Shown piece after piece: positions 1 through 11,571 of a DNA stretch of 64,000 bases; the first letter of the stretch is position 1; the number at the start of each line of letters is the position of its first letter. Source of the DNA: Pleurotus ostreatus/Saccharomyces cerevisiae fusant (taxonomy: Eukaryota; Opisthokonta). The DNA lies in the NCBI GenBank assembly GCA_024196135.1, contig JAMQCK010000002.1, positions 310,001 through 374,000 on the forward strand, written 5' to 3'. The translations under genes and the position numbers were made by a program. Below the pieces are notes generated by a model that worked only from the letters and a program-made list of their open reading frames with translations, ran no database searches and was not told where the DNA came from.

Positions 1-441
1 CTCGTTGAAGGTCGCGCCAAGGTATAGATCGAGCAGGCGGCGGCGGAAGCTGCAGACCTTGTCGTACGAGACGTCGTCGGCCTTACGTAGGGCGGAAAGG
101 ACCAGCTCTTTGGCCTGGTCAACTGATGTCGTTGACAGCTTTGCCTCGCGGAGGGCCGGACGGAGCAGGATGTCAAACCAAGAGGAGATGATGATGTCGG
201 CAGAGAGCACGGGTTCAAGGTGAGAGAGCACTGCGAGAAGGACCTGGATCTGGTAGAGGACGGTGTGGTCGACCTCTTCGGCGTTTATTGTCTGCAGCTC
301 CTCTTCCAGTTCGGCGATGATCTCAGGGTAGCTAGTAGCGACAAAGTCGTCGACCGCTGCAAGGAGTTCGGAAAGCGCAAAGGCATCGGCTGGCTGTGTG
401 AGGATAGTACGCAACTGCCGTCCGATGGCTGGGACGGACAT
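1..441 (-). CDS. Hamartin-like protein (TSC1 family), N-terminal part, cut by window edge
   Basis: The reverse strand is open from an ATG at 441-439 to the window edge, giving 147 codons without an intron. The protein starts MSVPAIGRQLRTILTQPA and is a helical, acidic, leucine-rich segment. It includes LEEELQTINAEEVDH, LSHLEPVLSADIIISSW and FRRRLLDLYLGATFNE. This pattern recalls the N-terminus of proteins annotated as hamartin (TSC1) in basidiomycetes, where the TSC1-TSC2 complex restrains Rheb/TORC1. That match is from memory of the family and only moderately sure, because no catalytic motif exists to test it. It lies head-to-head with the gene starting at 662, with about 220 bp between them. 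An unrelated HEAT-like scaffold protein is the main alternative. Confidence 0.5.
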   Translation of the reverse strand, partial: MSVPAIGRQLRTILTQPADAFALSELLAAVDDFVATSYPEIIAELEEELQTINAEEVDHTVLYQIQVLLAVLSHLEPVLSADIIISSWFDILLRPALREAKLSTTSVDQAKELVLSALRKADDVSYDKVCSFRRRLLDLYLGATFNE

Positions 442-661
442 GCTGATGAGGGGGGAGGACAAGGCTCGGACGGCCGCGGCCCGGCGGAGGCAAAGCCGCC
501 GCCGGTTTCCACGCGGCGCTGGGGTGCCCCCGCGGGACGCGCCTGCCATCCTGGCTACCCCCAAACCTTCATTATCGTACGCCTTTTTCTCCCCTTTCTC
601 CCTCCTTCGTCCCGCCACCATCCTCGTCTCGTCGACCCGAGCAGACCGCGTCTCGTCCACC

Positions 662-1432
662 ATGGCCCTCGCCCTCGCTGCTCCCTTCCTCGATACCACG
701 AACGCCGGCGCCTTCTCCTCTCACCCGCGCACCCGCAGACACACTCGTTCCTCCTTTTCATTACTCACCAAGTCGGCCGCCCCATGCACCCTGTCCCTCG
801 CCAACGTCAGCGCATCCGTGGCACCTGCAGTCGATCTGCCGGCGCAGGCCCCGCTGAGCATTGTCCCCTTCCCTGGCGACCTTGATATCCCGGAGCCCAT
901 GTCTCCGATACCTCAGCAGGCACAGGCGCGCCGTCGCGCTAACTCCCTCCTCGCGCCCACACACTCCCGCCGTCGCGTACGCCGCGCCTCATCCCTCTCC
1001 CCGCTGAACAAACCCCGCGCATCCGCGAACAGCGACCTACAGCTCATGCGTCTCGTGCAACGTATCCTTGCCTGCCGTCTACGCAGCCGCTCCCCGAGCC
1101 CAGCCCCAGAGGCGGGCTCGGACGATGGCATGGACGTCGACGAGCAGACGTCTAGCGACGTTGCCGAGCTCCTTGCTGCGCAGGATCGCCTCCTTTACGA
1201 GCGCCTAAGCGCGTATCTCGCAAAGCGCGGTGGTGCTTCATACGATAGCAGCGGCGACCTTTCTGCCACCCCGCCCCAAGTCGTCGCCTCCCTCATCATG
1301 CGCCATAATGACCGGTCTGCGCTGCGCGCCAGGTCCAGGTCTAGGTCGCCAGCGATGCGAAACCGTTCCCCGGCGCGGAAGTACGCTCCGAGACGCGTCA
1401 CTTCTCCCCTCGGTTCAGGCTCAAAGGCATGA
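662..1432 (+). CDS. Uncharacterised Ser/Arg/Pro-rich protein
   Basis: A single-exon frame of 256 residues starts at ATG 662, just inside a C-rich leader, and ends at TGA 1430-1432. The same frame is open upstream to 398, but the ATG at 662 has the better Kozak-like context (ccaccATGg). The protein is low in hydrophobic blocks and rich in Ser, Arg, Ala and Pro. It has several SRSRSP-like runs (around residues 145-152 and 235-245), an acidic patch DDGMDVDE, and one likely helical segment, VAELLAAQDRLLYERLSAYLAKR. It is probably largely disordered and may be nuclear. I do not recognise a family. The arginine-serine patches could be kinase sites or RNA-binding tails, which is inference. Confidence 0.6.
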   Translation: MALALAAPFLDTTNAGAFSSHPRTRRHTRSSFSLLTKSAAPCTLSLANVSASVAPAVDLPAQAPLSIVPFPGDLDIPEPMSPIPQQAQARRRANSLLAPTHSRRRVRRASSLSPLNKPRASANSDLQLMRLVQRILACRLRSRSPSPAPEAGSDDGMDVDEQTSSDVAELLAAQDRLLYERLSAYLAKRGGASYDSSGDLSATPPQVVASLIMRHNDRSALRARSRSRSPAMRNRSPARKYAPRRVTSPLGSGSKA

Positions 1433-2798
1433 CTCGTGGCTGGCATCGAGGCCACTGGGGAGAGGTTCCACTGTCGCGTAAGTCTTCATATCTCTTTGCG
1501 CATACTTCTTGCTCATCGATCGCTCCAGGGCACCGCAGATAGCGGCCCTCAGCTCCTCCATCTCGGCTATCCATCCCACCATCGGCAAGCCATACTCTAT
1601 TGTTTATTTATAATCAACCGTTACGACTGGCACGTATCTCACGACCCGGTGCTGCACTGCGGCGGCCTGCCTTCCCAGCCGGCTTGCCCGCTGAAGTGGC
1701 TAGCCACGCCCTGCGCACGGACTGGACATCCAGCATGTCCGGTCTCCCCGCCGCGTGCGGTCCCCTCGCTTTGGACAATGGGACCCGCGGCCGAACGCCA
1801 CCCCGGCTGGCGTTCCATACCCTGCCCGAGTAGATGACACGCACCCTGGACTGGTGCGCTGTCCCAGGCGCTCCTCGCCGTCTATCTCGGTGCAATCTCC
1901 TTTGGCATCAACACAAAACTGTATCCACCAGGTCATCGCTATCGATACTCGCCCCCAGTACACTTCGCACATAGGATTTTAATATCTAGTCTCGACGGCG
2001 GTGCAGTTAATGTCGTACTCGCGCTGTATCGCTGCCGCTCTGTCTTCGAACGTACTTACTTGGTCTACATAGGTGTATACACTTTTGGAAAGTCTTGCGG
2101 TGCACGATGCACTGATACATCGTCCGAAGCTTGCGACGTTCGTCTGCCTTTCCCAAAGACTCGAGAAACGTGACAGTGACTCAAGTCGAACATTCGCGTG
2201 ACGTTTCGCGTTCTGCTTGTTGTCTTGGCCGCCTTTGCGACGTCCGGTGATTCGCGAAGGGCCCTTGCTCTCGAATGCTTGGGGAACGCGCGCGATAGGA
2301 CGTAGATTCTTCTGGGGAACCTGATATGCGATTGTTAGTCAAAGGAAACAACATCCTTGTTTCCAGACGCGTCGAGGTTGCCGTGTGCGGGGCAACATGA
2401 CCTTCTTGTGTCTCCTTGCCCGCCTCCCCTCAGGTGCTGTTGTTCAGGGCGCCTTTGTTATTAGACTGTATTTGCAACGGGGGTTTTCGGCCTTTTTCCC
2501 GTTTTGCTAGCGGGCACCTGCCATATTCGGTCGACCTTCATCGCCCAGCCCTCTGCCTTCCCCTCCGAATTTCGCTGCGAAACTTGGTATATGAAGTCAT
2601 TTCTACTTCAGATGGTTGCCTGATTTTTCTCGAGGGCACTCGAAGACGAAGAGGTTGCGCGGAGGCGGGAGGATGGGGTCGTGGGAATATTTTGCTAGCG
2701 GAGCTGCAAATACACTCTATTTTCTCGAGTTTTCCAGCTGCCAGGGCGCTTGTTTCCGGGCGCCTTTGAGAGTAGTTTGTGGCGTCGCGCAGGAAACC
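1433..2798. other. Long upstream region of HSP90 without a supported gene
   Basis: No convincing coding frame is seen in this 1.4 kb. Short frames here lack family resemblance and splice logic. The stretch carries scattered partial heat-shock units. The clearest is GAAcaTTC at 2188-2195, followed by degenerate units. It reads as the 3' flank of the preceding gene plus the distal promoter of HSP90. Confidence 0.5.
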
Positions 2799-2811
2799 TT
2801 CTCGAAGGTTC
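2799..2811 (+). promoter_or_regulatory. Heat-shock element, three perfect units
   Basis: The sequence TTCtcGAAggTTC is three perfectly spaced, alternating nTTCn/nGAAn pentamers, which is the canonical HSF trimer site. It lies about 75 bp upstream of the TATA box of HSP90. Confidence 0.85.
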
Positions 2812-2839
2812 CATCCGCTTCCTCACCCATATCCGGTAA

Positions 2840-2852
2840 GAAGATTCGAGAA
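2840..2852 (+). promoter_or_regulatory. Heat-shock element, three perfect units
   Basis: GAAgaTTCgaGAA is a second perfect three-unit HSF site. It lies 20 bp upstream of the TATA box and 28 bp downstream of the first element. Paired proximal sites of this kind are typical of strongly heat-induced chaperone genes. Confidence 0.85.
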
Positions 2853-2872
2853 GGGGAAAATTGCGATGGGCG

Positions 2873-2879
2873 TATAAAA
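2873..2879 (+). promoter_or_regulatory. TATA box of HSP90
   Basis: TATAAAA lies about 130 bp before the HSP90 start codon and directly after the proximal heat-shock element. A pyrimidine-rich leader follows. Confidence 0.75.
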
Positions 2880-3010
2880 GACGGGAGCGCGTCTAACAGC
2901 TCGCTGCATAGTTTCTCTCCTTTCTCGCAACCCTCACTTACTCTCCCCCGCGAAGTACGTCGTCTCCGACGCGTCTCTCCCGCGATTCCACTCAACGTTC
3001 TTCCAGAACC

Positions 3011-5438
3011 ATGTCTGCACCCCAGACCGAGAGCTTTGGCTTTCAGGCCGAGATCAGCCAGCTGCTCGACCTGATCATCAGTAAGTCGGCGCTCCCCCCT
3101 TTGTGGCGCGACCGCTGACCGCGTCCCCAGACACCTTCTACTCGAACAAGGAGATCTTCCTTCGTGAAATCATCTCCAACGCCTCCGATGCCCTCGACAA
3201 GATCAGATACGCGTCGCTCACCGACCCCTCCGTCCTCGACACCGAGAAGGAGCTCTACATCCGCTTGATCCCCGACAAGGAGAACAAGACGCTCACCATC
3301 CGCGACACGGGTATCGGCATGACCAAGGCCGACATGGTCAACAACCTTGGTACGATCGCCAAGTCCGGCACGAAGGTGAGTTGGTCGGGCGCTTATTCGA
3401 TCGCGGCCGATTGCTGATCGCGTCGCAGGGCTTCATGGAGGCGCTCAGCTCCGGTGCCGATATCTCCATGATCGGCCAGTTTGGTGTCGGTTTCTACTCG
3501 GCGTACCTCGTCGCCGATCGTGTGCAGGTCATCTCCAAGCACAACGACGATGAGCAGTACATCTGGGAGTCCGCTGCTGGCGGCACCTTCACCATCACCC
3601 TCGATACCGTCAACCCGCCCCTCGGCCGTGGTACCGAGATCCGCCTTCACCTGAAGGAGGACCAGCTCGAGTACCTCGAGGAGAAGCGCATCAAGGAGAT
3701 CGTGAAGAAGCATTCCGAGTTCATCTCCTACCCGATCCAGCTCGTCGTCACGAAGGAGGTCGAGAAGGTACGTACCCTGTTCTTTCAGAACGCCTCGACG
3801 ATCGCTGACCGGTCTCTGCAGGAGGTCGAGGATGATGAGGAGGAGGCGAAGGAGGACGAGGAGAAGCCCAAGATTGAGGAGGTCGATGAGGAGGAGGAGA
3901 AGAAGGACAAGAAGAAGAAGAAGGTCAAGGAGGTCGAGAAGTCCAACGAGGAGCTCAACAAGACGAAGCCCATCTGGACGCGCAACCCCCAGGAGATCAC
4001 TCAGGAGGAGTACGCCGCCTTCTATAAGAGCTTGACGAACGACTGGGAGGAGCACCTCGCTGTCAAGCACTTCTCCGTCGAGGGCCAGCTCGAGTTCAAG
4101 GCCATCCTCTTCATTCCCAAGCGGTAAGCACGCTCGTTCTCTTCTGTTCGTCTGTTACGCGTTGCTCATCGATCTCCAGCGCGCCCTTCGACCTCTTCGA
4201 GTCCAAGAAGAAGCGCAACAACATCAAGCTCTACGTCCGCCGCGTCTTCATCATGGACGACTGCGAGGACCTCATCCCCGAGTACCTCAACTTCGTCAAG
4301 GGCATCGTCGACTCCGAGGACCTCCCGCTCAACATCTCCCGCGAGACGCTCCAGCAGAACAAGATCCTCAAGGTCATCCGCAAGAACATCGTGAAGAAGT
4401 GCATGGAGGTCTTCTCCGAGATCGCCGAGGACAAGGACAACTTCGCCAAGTTCTACGAGGCGTTCGGCAAGAACCTCAAGCTCGGTATCCATGAGGACGC
4501 CCAGAACCGCAGCAAGCTCGCCGAGTTCCTGCGCTTCTACTCGACCAAGTCGCTCGATGAGCAGACCTCGCTCAAGGGTGAGTATTTTCGTGCGCGCGCG
4601 CCACGCTTTTCGATGCTTACTTGCGCTCTCAGACTACATCACCCGCATGCCGGAGGTCCAGAAGTCGATCTACTACCTCACCGGCGAGTCCCTCGCTGCC
4701 GTCCGCGACTCTCCCTTCCTCGAGGTCCTCAAGAAGAAGGGCTTCGAGGTCCTCCTCCTCGTGGACCCCATCGACGAGTACGCCATCACCCAGCTCAAGG
4801 AGTTCGAGGGCCACAAGCTCGTCTGTGTGTCCAAGGAGGGCCTTGAGCTCGAGGAGACCGAGGAGGAGAAGAAGGAGCGCGAGGCTGAGGCCGCCGACTT
4901 CAACGAGCTCTGCACCGTTGTCAAGGAGGCGCTCGGCGACAAGGTCGAGAAGGTCGTCGTCTCGAACCGCATCAACGACTCGCCTTGCGTGCTCGTCACC
5001 GGTCAGTTCGGCTGGTCGTCGAACATGGTACGTTGCATCCGCTCTTCATTGCCTCGAATTGTTCGCTGACGCCTTCTGTAGGAGCGTATCATGAAGGCGC
5101 AGGCCCTCCGCGACTCTTCGATGTCGTCGTACATGGCGTCGAAGAAGACGCTCGAGCTCAACCCGAAGAACCCGATCATCAAGGAGCTCAAGCGCAAGGT
5201 CAAGGAGGACAAGGCGGACAAGTCCGTCCGCGACTTGACCTACCTCCTCTTCGAGACCGCGCTCCTCACCTCCGGCTTCACCCTCGACGAGCCGACATCG
5301 TTCGCCAAGCGCATCCACCGCATGATCTCGCTCGGCCTCGACGTCGACGAGGAGGAGGAGACCGCCGCCGAGCCGTCGACGTCCGCCGCGCCGGCAGCTG
5401 AGGCCGCCTCCACCTCTGCGATGGAGGAGATCGACTAA
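3011..5438 (+). CDS. HSP90: Cytosolic Hsp90 chaperone
   Basis: ATP-dependent chaperone for kinases, receptors and other clients. Seven exons (3011-3080, 3131-3375, 3429-3767, 3822-4123, 4180-4577, 4633-5027, 5082-5438) join to about 701 residues, the usual length for cytosolic Hsp90. The N-terminal GHKL ATPase shows [43 protein letters not shown] and [18 protein letters not shown] Lys/Glu charged linker ([17 protein letters not shown] onward) precedes the middle domain ([35 protein letters not shown]). The dimerisation domain includes [14 protein letters not shown]. The C-terminus is MEEID, where MEEVD is the usual TPR-co-chaperone docking tail. Two perfect heat-shock elements and a TATA box upstream predict strong heat induction. 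Confidence 0.97.
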
Positions 5439-5889
5439 GCGTCTCGCATACCCTGATGGACTCGGTGTGTCGCTGTGAGCGCCGCCCTTCCACATGCCAT
5501 GGGCGACGGTTGTTCGAGGGCTTTGTGCTGTTTCTTTATTGCATTGTTTCATTTACGTACACTCACGCTTTGCTTGCTGTCATCTTTGGTCAATCGCTCT
5601 AACTGTATCATACATCACGAAGAATGCTAAAGAGTAATCAATGTACACTGCATCTTCTTGACTTTGCTGCCTGACTTGCGCGATAAGCTGCCTCCTCCGA
5701 ATCGGACTGCGGGACTGGAAGGTTGGGGATACTCATGGTCTTCGACTTGCGATAGCGTCGGGGGAGTCTTGGTCATCGATCGATCCAGCCATAGCCGCGG
5801 CTGGGGTGGCCACAAATAAAAACCCAGCCCCTCAGCGGGTAACCATTTCCCCCCTCCCCCACGCAACTCCCCACTACCAACCTACCATC
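5439..5889. other. Intergenic: HSP90 3' flank and ABM-gene promoter
   Basis: No gene seen. The last 80 bp are C-rich with an A/T-rich TATA-like tract (acaaataaaaa near 5813-5823), consistent with the promoter of the next gene. Confidence 0.5.
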
Positions 5890-6338
5890 ATGGTCTACAC
5901 TATCGTCGTGCACCTCTACGCCAAGGACGAGCCGTCCGCGGTCGAAAAGATCAAGGCGAAGCTCGTCGAGGCGGCGTCCGTCTACCGCAAGAGTGAGGGG
6001 ACGATCGACTGGTTCGTCATGCAGGACACGAAGGATCCGCGTGCGTTCACTATCGTTGAGCGCTACGAGTCTCTGGAGGTGAGTGCTGCCAATGACGCTG
6101 GAGGGGGAGGGGGATGCTGAACAGCGTTATAGCACCAGAAGAAGTATCATCTGGGTGACCCGTACTGGCCGACGTTCGACCCCTACGTCGAGCCTCTGCT
6201 CGAGAAGTGGGTAGCTGTTAGATCTGCGATATATGCGTTGCTGATGGACTTCATTTCAGGCCGATGGACATCCACCGTCTGGATGAGTTGGACGACGGCA
6301 AGGTCCTGTACTCGGGTGATGGCAAGTGGATCCAGTAA
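5890..6338 (+). CDS. ABM-domain (antibiotic biosynthesis monooxygenase-like) small protein
   Basis: Three exons (5890-6078, 6133-6206, 6260-6338) encode about 113 residues. The protein begins MVYTIVVHLYAKDEPSAVEK and has a ferredoxin-like ABM/DUF718 pattern: a beta strand, a helix (KIKAKLVEAASVYRK), then GTIDWFVMQDTKDPRAFTIVERYES and the HQKKYHLGDPYWPTFDPYVEPLL segment. Members of this fold are dimeric cofactor-free monooxygenases or stress-related proteins. No substrate can be inferred here. The second intron uses donor GTGGGT, chosen because it alone keeps the frame into KPMDIHRLDELDDGKVLYSG. No biosynthetic cluster surrounds it. Confidence 0.85.
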
Positions 6339-6594
6339 AGAAGCCATCAATCCAAGAGATTCGATGCAAGCGAGATGTATAGTATAACGACAGAATGTAC
6401 ACATAGAAAGAATGCCTGATAGCATAGACATCGCTGAGGACTCTGGGGCGAACTTGAACTTGGTCAGCGTACAAGGAGTGTCGCGCACGTGGCTCCGATC
6501 ACGCTGATTTTGGCGCCGGACCGCTGGACGGACATCAACTTTTGGACGCGCTTGTACGGCGCGGTCATCTCTCCCCCCCCTCCACATCACCGAC

Positions 6595-9500
6595 ATGAGT
6601 ACGAATGACCTTTTCTCCTTTCTCGAGGATGGCGAAACTGCGGACGACGTCGAAATGGCCGACGTCCCGGCCCCCAGCGCGCCGCCGAGAAAGCGCAAGG
6701 CGCGAGAGCCTGCTGAAAAGCACGATGGCGCTCAGGGCAGCGCTATGCAGGTGGACCAGGGTGAAGAGCCTTCTGCTATGAAGAAGCCGCGGACGACATC
6801 TCCTGGACCGGTGGTGCTGGATGACTTCGAGACGGAGGCGAAGCGCGAGGTTGCACCAAGCGCGGGGCTTACAGGAGGACCTGCGGAGACAGCACCAGTA
6901 CAACTCGGTCATATGGTGCGAGAACCCAATCCCCTCATCACCTTGCAGATGCTAATCTCTGTTGACAGGTCCGACACAAAGTGGCCGTCCCCCCAGGTTA
7001 CAACTACATCCCCATCTCTCAGCATGTTCCCCCCGCAAAGCCAGATCGCGAATACAAGTTCGAGCTCGACCCCTTCCAGCGTGTCTCCGTCTACGCCATC
7101 CAGAGAAACGAGAGCGTCCTGGTGTCAGCACATACTAGTGCAGGCAAGACGGTGGTGGCCGAATACGCGATCGCCCAATGCCTCAATAGAAAGCAGCGAG
7201 TTATCTACACTAGTCCGATCAAGGTACTTACTCCCTTTGTATCTCGTATCCTGAATGTCAATAACATGGTGTTTGTCGTGCAGGCGTTGAGTAACCAGAA
7301 GTACCGGGAGATGTCCTCCGAGTTTGGCGACGTCGGCTTGATGACGGGGGACACGACCATAAATCCTTCAGCAACATGTTTGGTCATGACAACAGAGGTA
7401 TGCCCAAGACCATCCCATACGCGCGCAGGTACTCATTCTTTGTAGATTCTGCGCTCGATGCTCTATCGCGGCTCTGAAATCATGCGCGAAGTCGCATGGG
7501 TAATCTTCGACGAAATTCACTACATGCGCGACAAGGAGCGTGGTGTAGTCTGGGAGGAGACCATCATCCTCCTCCCACACAGCGTCCGCTACGTCTTCCT
7601 GTCTGCCACCATCCCAAATGCGATGGAATTCGCCGAATGGATCACACAGTCGCACGAGCAGCCCTGTCACGTCGTGTACACCGATTTCCGACCGACACCT
7701 CTGCAGCACTACCTCTTCCCCGCGGGCGGCGAGGGTATCTACCTCGTCGTTAACGAGAAGAGCGAGTTCCGGGAGGACAACTTTGCGAAGGCGATGGGCA
7801 AGTTGCAAGACGGCACTGGCGACGACCCGTCAGATCCTTTCGCTGGCAAGGGCAAGGGCAAGAAGCTCAAGAAGGGAGGCGACAAGAAAGGTATTTGAGG
7901 CATCATGTCGACTCCTGCGCTACTTACGCTCCTTTGTAGGCCCCTCCGACATTGCCAAGATCATCAAGGTCATCATGAACAAGAATTACAACCCCGTCAT
8001 CGTCTTCTCCTTCGCGAAGCGCGACTGCGAGTCCAACGCCATGAGCATGTCGAAGATGGAGTACAACAACGCCGACGAGCAGGCGACCGTCACCGAGATC
8101 TTCGAAAACGCCACCGCCAGCATCTCCCCCTCCGACCGCCAACTACCCCAGATCACCAACCTTCTCCCCCTCCTCCGCCGCGGTATCGGCATCCATCATG
8201 GTGGCCTGCTCCCCATCCTCAAGGAGATGATCGAAATACTCTTCCAAGCCGGCCTCATCAAGGTCCTCTTCGCCACGGAGACCTTCTCCATCGGTCTGAA
8301 CATGCCCGCGAAGACCGTCGTCTTCACCGACGTGCAGAAGTTCGACGGGCGGGAGTTCAGGAATCTGTCCTCGGGCGAGTACATCCAGATGTCCGGTCGC
8401 GCTGGTCGTCGAGGGTTGGATGACCGTGGTGTGGTGATCATGATGGTGAACGAGAAGATTGAGCCGTCGGAGGCGAGGCGGATGATCAAGGGAGAGGCGG
8501 ATAGGTTGGACTCGGCGTTCCATCTGGGGTACAACATGATCATCAACTTGATGAAGGTGGAGGGCATTAGCCCAGAGTTCATGCTCGAGCGGTGTTTCTT
8601 CCAGTTCCAGAGCAAGGCGAGCGTGCCGGTGTTGCAGAAGGGTATGCACCTACTTTGTAATCTCGGGGCATGGAACGCTAACACTGCTCGCAGACTTGGA
8701 GAAGGCCGAAGCGGAGCGCGACAAGATGAAGATTCCCGACGAGCACCTCATCGCCGAATACTACGACTGCCGACAGCAACTCGACCAACTCGGCGAGGAC
8801 TTCCGCCAAGTCATCACCCACCCGACCTACTCCCTCCCTTTCCTACAACCCGGCCGCCTGATCAAGGTCAAGTACAAGAAGCTCGACTTTGGCTGGGGCG
8901 TTGTCATCAACTACCAGAAGCGCTTACCACCAAAGGTGCAGCTGCCTTCTTTTATCCCTCTCAAATTGGGCTTTCTGACACCCTGCCCTAGAACCGCCCC
9001 GTCGACCTCGGAAATCTCCCTCCCCACTCCCAATACATCGTCGACGTCCTCCTCAACATCGCCCGCGCCCCATACCAACCTCTCCCCAAAGGCCAGACCT
9101 GGTCTCCCGAAAAGGCCGCCTTCATCCAGCCCTGCCCACCAGGCGAGCGCGGCCTACCCGTCGTCGTCCCCATCCTCCTCGACGTCATCGAGGGGATCAG
9201 CCATGTCCGCATATTCATGCCGAAGGACATCCGGTCAGAGAACGCGCGCGATACGGTGTGGAAGAGCGTGCTGGAGGTGCAGAGGCGGTTCCCAGAGGGG
9301 ATTGCGCTGCTGGATCCGGTGCAGAATATGGGGATCAAGGATGATAAGTTCCAGGCGTTGTTGAAGGTGAGTAATCCCGTACGACGATGTCGTTATGTCT
9401 GACCGAAATACCTCTAGAAAATCGCCCTCCTCGAAAGCAAGCTCTTCAGCAGCCCCATGCACAAGGACCCGCGCCTCCCCGAGCTCTTCACCGCATACGC

Positions 9501-10272
9501 CCTCAAGCACCAGGCCATGGAGCGCGTGCGCGAGCTCAAGCAGCGCATCCAGCAGACGCATGATATCCTCCAGCTCGACGAGCTCAAGTGCCGCAAGCGC
9601 GTACTGCGGAGACTGGGCTTCACGACGGCGGATGATATCGTCGACATGAAGGGTCGTGTGGCGTGTGAGATCAGCACGGGCGACGAGCTGCTGTTGACGG
9701 AGCTGGTGTTCAATGGCGTGTTCAACTCGTTGTCGCCGGAACATTGTGCGGCGCTGTTGAGCTGCTTTGTGTTCGATGAGAAGGTAGGTTGGAACTCGTA
9801 AGTCCGAAGTGCGGTCACTAATTATTCGATGCAGAGCGAGCAAGTGGTGAAGCTCAAGGAGGACCTCGCTGGCCCTTTGAGAACATTGCAAGAGACCGCG
9901 CGCCGCATTGCGAAGGTCTCTAAGGAGTGCAAGCTCCCTGTCGACGAGGACGCCTACGTTCAGTCCTTCAAGGTCGAGCTCATGGACTGCGTCCTGCAAT
10001 GGTGCAAAGGCGCATCGTTCGCGGAGATTTGCAAGGTACGTTTACCGCCTTCCTTCACACAAACCTTAGGTCACTGACCACACCTACAGCTGACCGACGT
10101 CTTCGAGGGCAGTCTCATCCGCGTCTTCCGCCGTCTGGGTGAGCTCTTGCGACAGATGTCCACCGCCGCGAAGGTCATCGGCAACACCGAGCTCCAAGAA
10201 AAGTTCGACAAGGCTACGGAGATTCTGGAGCGCCCGAATTCGGTTATCTTCTGCTCGTCCCTCTACTTGTAA
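6595..10272 (+). CDS. MTR4: Exosome-associated RNA helicase Mtr4
   Basis: Nuclear DExH helicase of the TRAMP complex that feeds RNA to the exosome. Ten exons (introns 6916-6968, 7224-7283, 7398-7445, 7891-7939, 8642-8693, 8936-8991, 9367-9417, 9784-9834, 10036-10089) give about 1067 residues, full length. It shows an acidic/basic N-tail with KRKAREP, then [20 protein letters not shown], Walker [22 protein letters not shown] box ([11 protein letters not shown]), SATIPNA, the second RecA domain [20 protein letters not shown], and [15 protein letters not shown]. The arch/KOW insert ([20 protein letters not shown]) separates Mtr4 from Brr2-like helicases, and a DSHCT C-terminal domain ends [16 protein letters not shown] basic [16 protein letters not shown] loop sits in RecA2. 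Confidence 0.95.
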
Positions 10273-10590
10273 TGCTTTGCCTTATGTACTTACGCTATAT
10301 GTACAACTGTTGATGCTTTTTCGCTGTCTTCTGTCCTCGACATATGCAGCAAGCTTGGCGCACGAAGTAATGACGAAGACTCAAAAGGTGTTGCATGCAG
10401 GGCAAATCGCTCCCATAGCAATGGCAGCAAAATCGCTACGCACCTAGAAAGCAAGTGCAGTACCTGCCCACCAACGCGAAGTGCGAAGTTCTCAAGGAGT
10501 CTGCACGATAGATGGATGACAAAGGGCACAACAATAGATACAGATACGGCTACTCATCTTCTCGCAGCGATCAAGAAGCCCGGCGTGACC
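10273..10590. other. Convergent 3' flanks of MTR4 and SNRNP27
   Basis: This 318 bp lies between two convergent stop codons. I see no gene or RNA here, so it is probably the two 3' UTRs. Confidence 0.5.
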
Positions 10591-11436
10591 TTACTTGATC
10601 TTGTCAAGCGGCCTGTTGAATCCTCCTCTCCTAGATGGATGTGAGTTATGAGAGCATAGTTGGATGTCAGAGAAGACGGACCGATTCATGTACTGGCGCC
10701 AAGTCCGCATCTTCTTAATGTCAACAGCACCCTCCTGATTACCTTCGACGTGTTTGTTCTGTACGAAGTTGGGATTAGTTAGGACACCAGAACAATAAAC
10801 ATTGACGAACCTTCGTAGTACCGAAGCCAGACAAACCCATCATCTGCATCATGGCAGCCTCTTCGTCCATCTCCTCCATAGGCTCGTCCTTGGTGGCATT
10901 AGGAGCATCTGGGTCAAGGTTTGGTCTCTCGTCAGCCTGATGCGCCGGGGCCTCGTGGTCTGTGGCAGGATGTGAGAAAGTGCAGGCTGAATTGTGGCAC
11001 GCCACACACCTGATCGACCGGAAGCACTTCCTGCACCACGCGGAGGAGCGTCGTCAGTGTACCGACCGCGCCTATCGTCTCTGTCTTCCGGGCGACGAGG
11101 TGGGAGGGGGCGATAGTCGGCACGGCGGTCATCTCTGTCGCGTCGGTCGTAGCGTCGGTCTGCATCCCGGCCAGTGCCACGGTCCCTTTCGCGGTGAGGT
11201 GGCTCGTCATACTTTCTCTCGTAGTCCCGACGGTCTATGATTCTTGTGAGTGGCCATTGTTACAGCATTGAGGGACACAACACACCTCTACGATCCCTGT
11301 CCCTGTCGTCGCGCCTTGGACTTCTAGACCTGCTAGAGCGCCTGCGCGTATGTCCCCCTCCCCCTCCACGGGAGTACCTGTCCCTGTCGCGGTCTCCTCG
11401 GTCGTCGCGCCGCCGGTAGTCGCCTCGTGAAGACAT
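10591..11436 (-). CDS. SNRNP27: U4/U6.U5 tri-snRNP 27 kDa protein
   Basis: Spliceosomal tri-snRNP protein. The N-terminus is an RS/RD-rich region beginning MSSRGDYRRRDDRGDRDRDR, followed by YDEPPHRERDRG and RRPEDRDDRRG. The conserved C-terminal domain reads EEAAMMQMMGLSGFGTTK, then NKHVEGNQEGAVDIKKMRTW, then RQYMNRRGGFNRPLDKIK and stop. That block is nearly invariant in the SNRNP27 family. Four introns are needed to join the pieces, and the last exon (around 10591-10631) supplies only the RGGFNRPLDKIK tail. The start is the first ATG of the RS region. The gene is head-to-head with the RRM gene at 11572, 135 bp away. Confidence 0.92.
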
Positions 11437-11571
11437 GGTGGTGGACAATGGACAAGAGTGATCCGTGACGCGCAAGAAGGTCACACGGCCCGACGCGCCC
11501 CACGTGCGTCCCAGAGCTCTCGTTCTCCCCGATCACGACAAGCGCCTTAGAGTCGGGTTCGTCTTCGGAAC

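Noticed and set aside
3393..4070. Leucine-rich 225-codon frame on the minus strand within HSP90
   Set aside because: It is the exact antisense of the Glu/Lys charged linker and middle domain (GAG/AAG read as CTC/CTT) and crosses two HSP90 introns.
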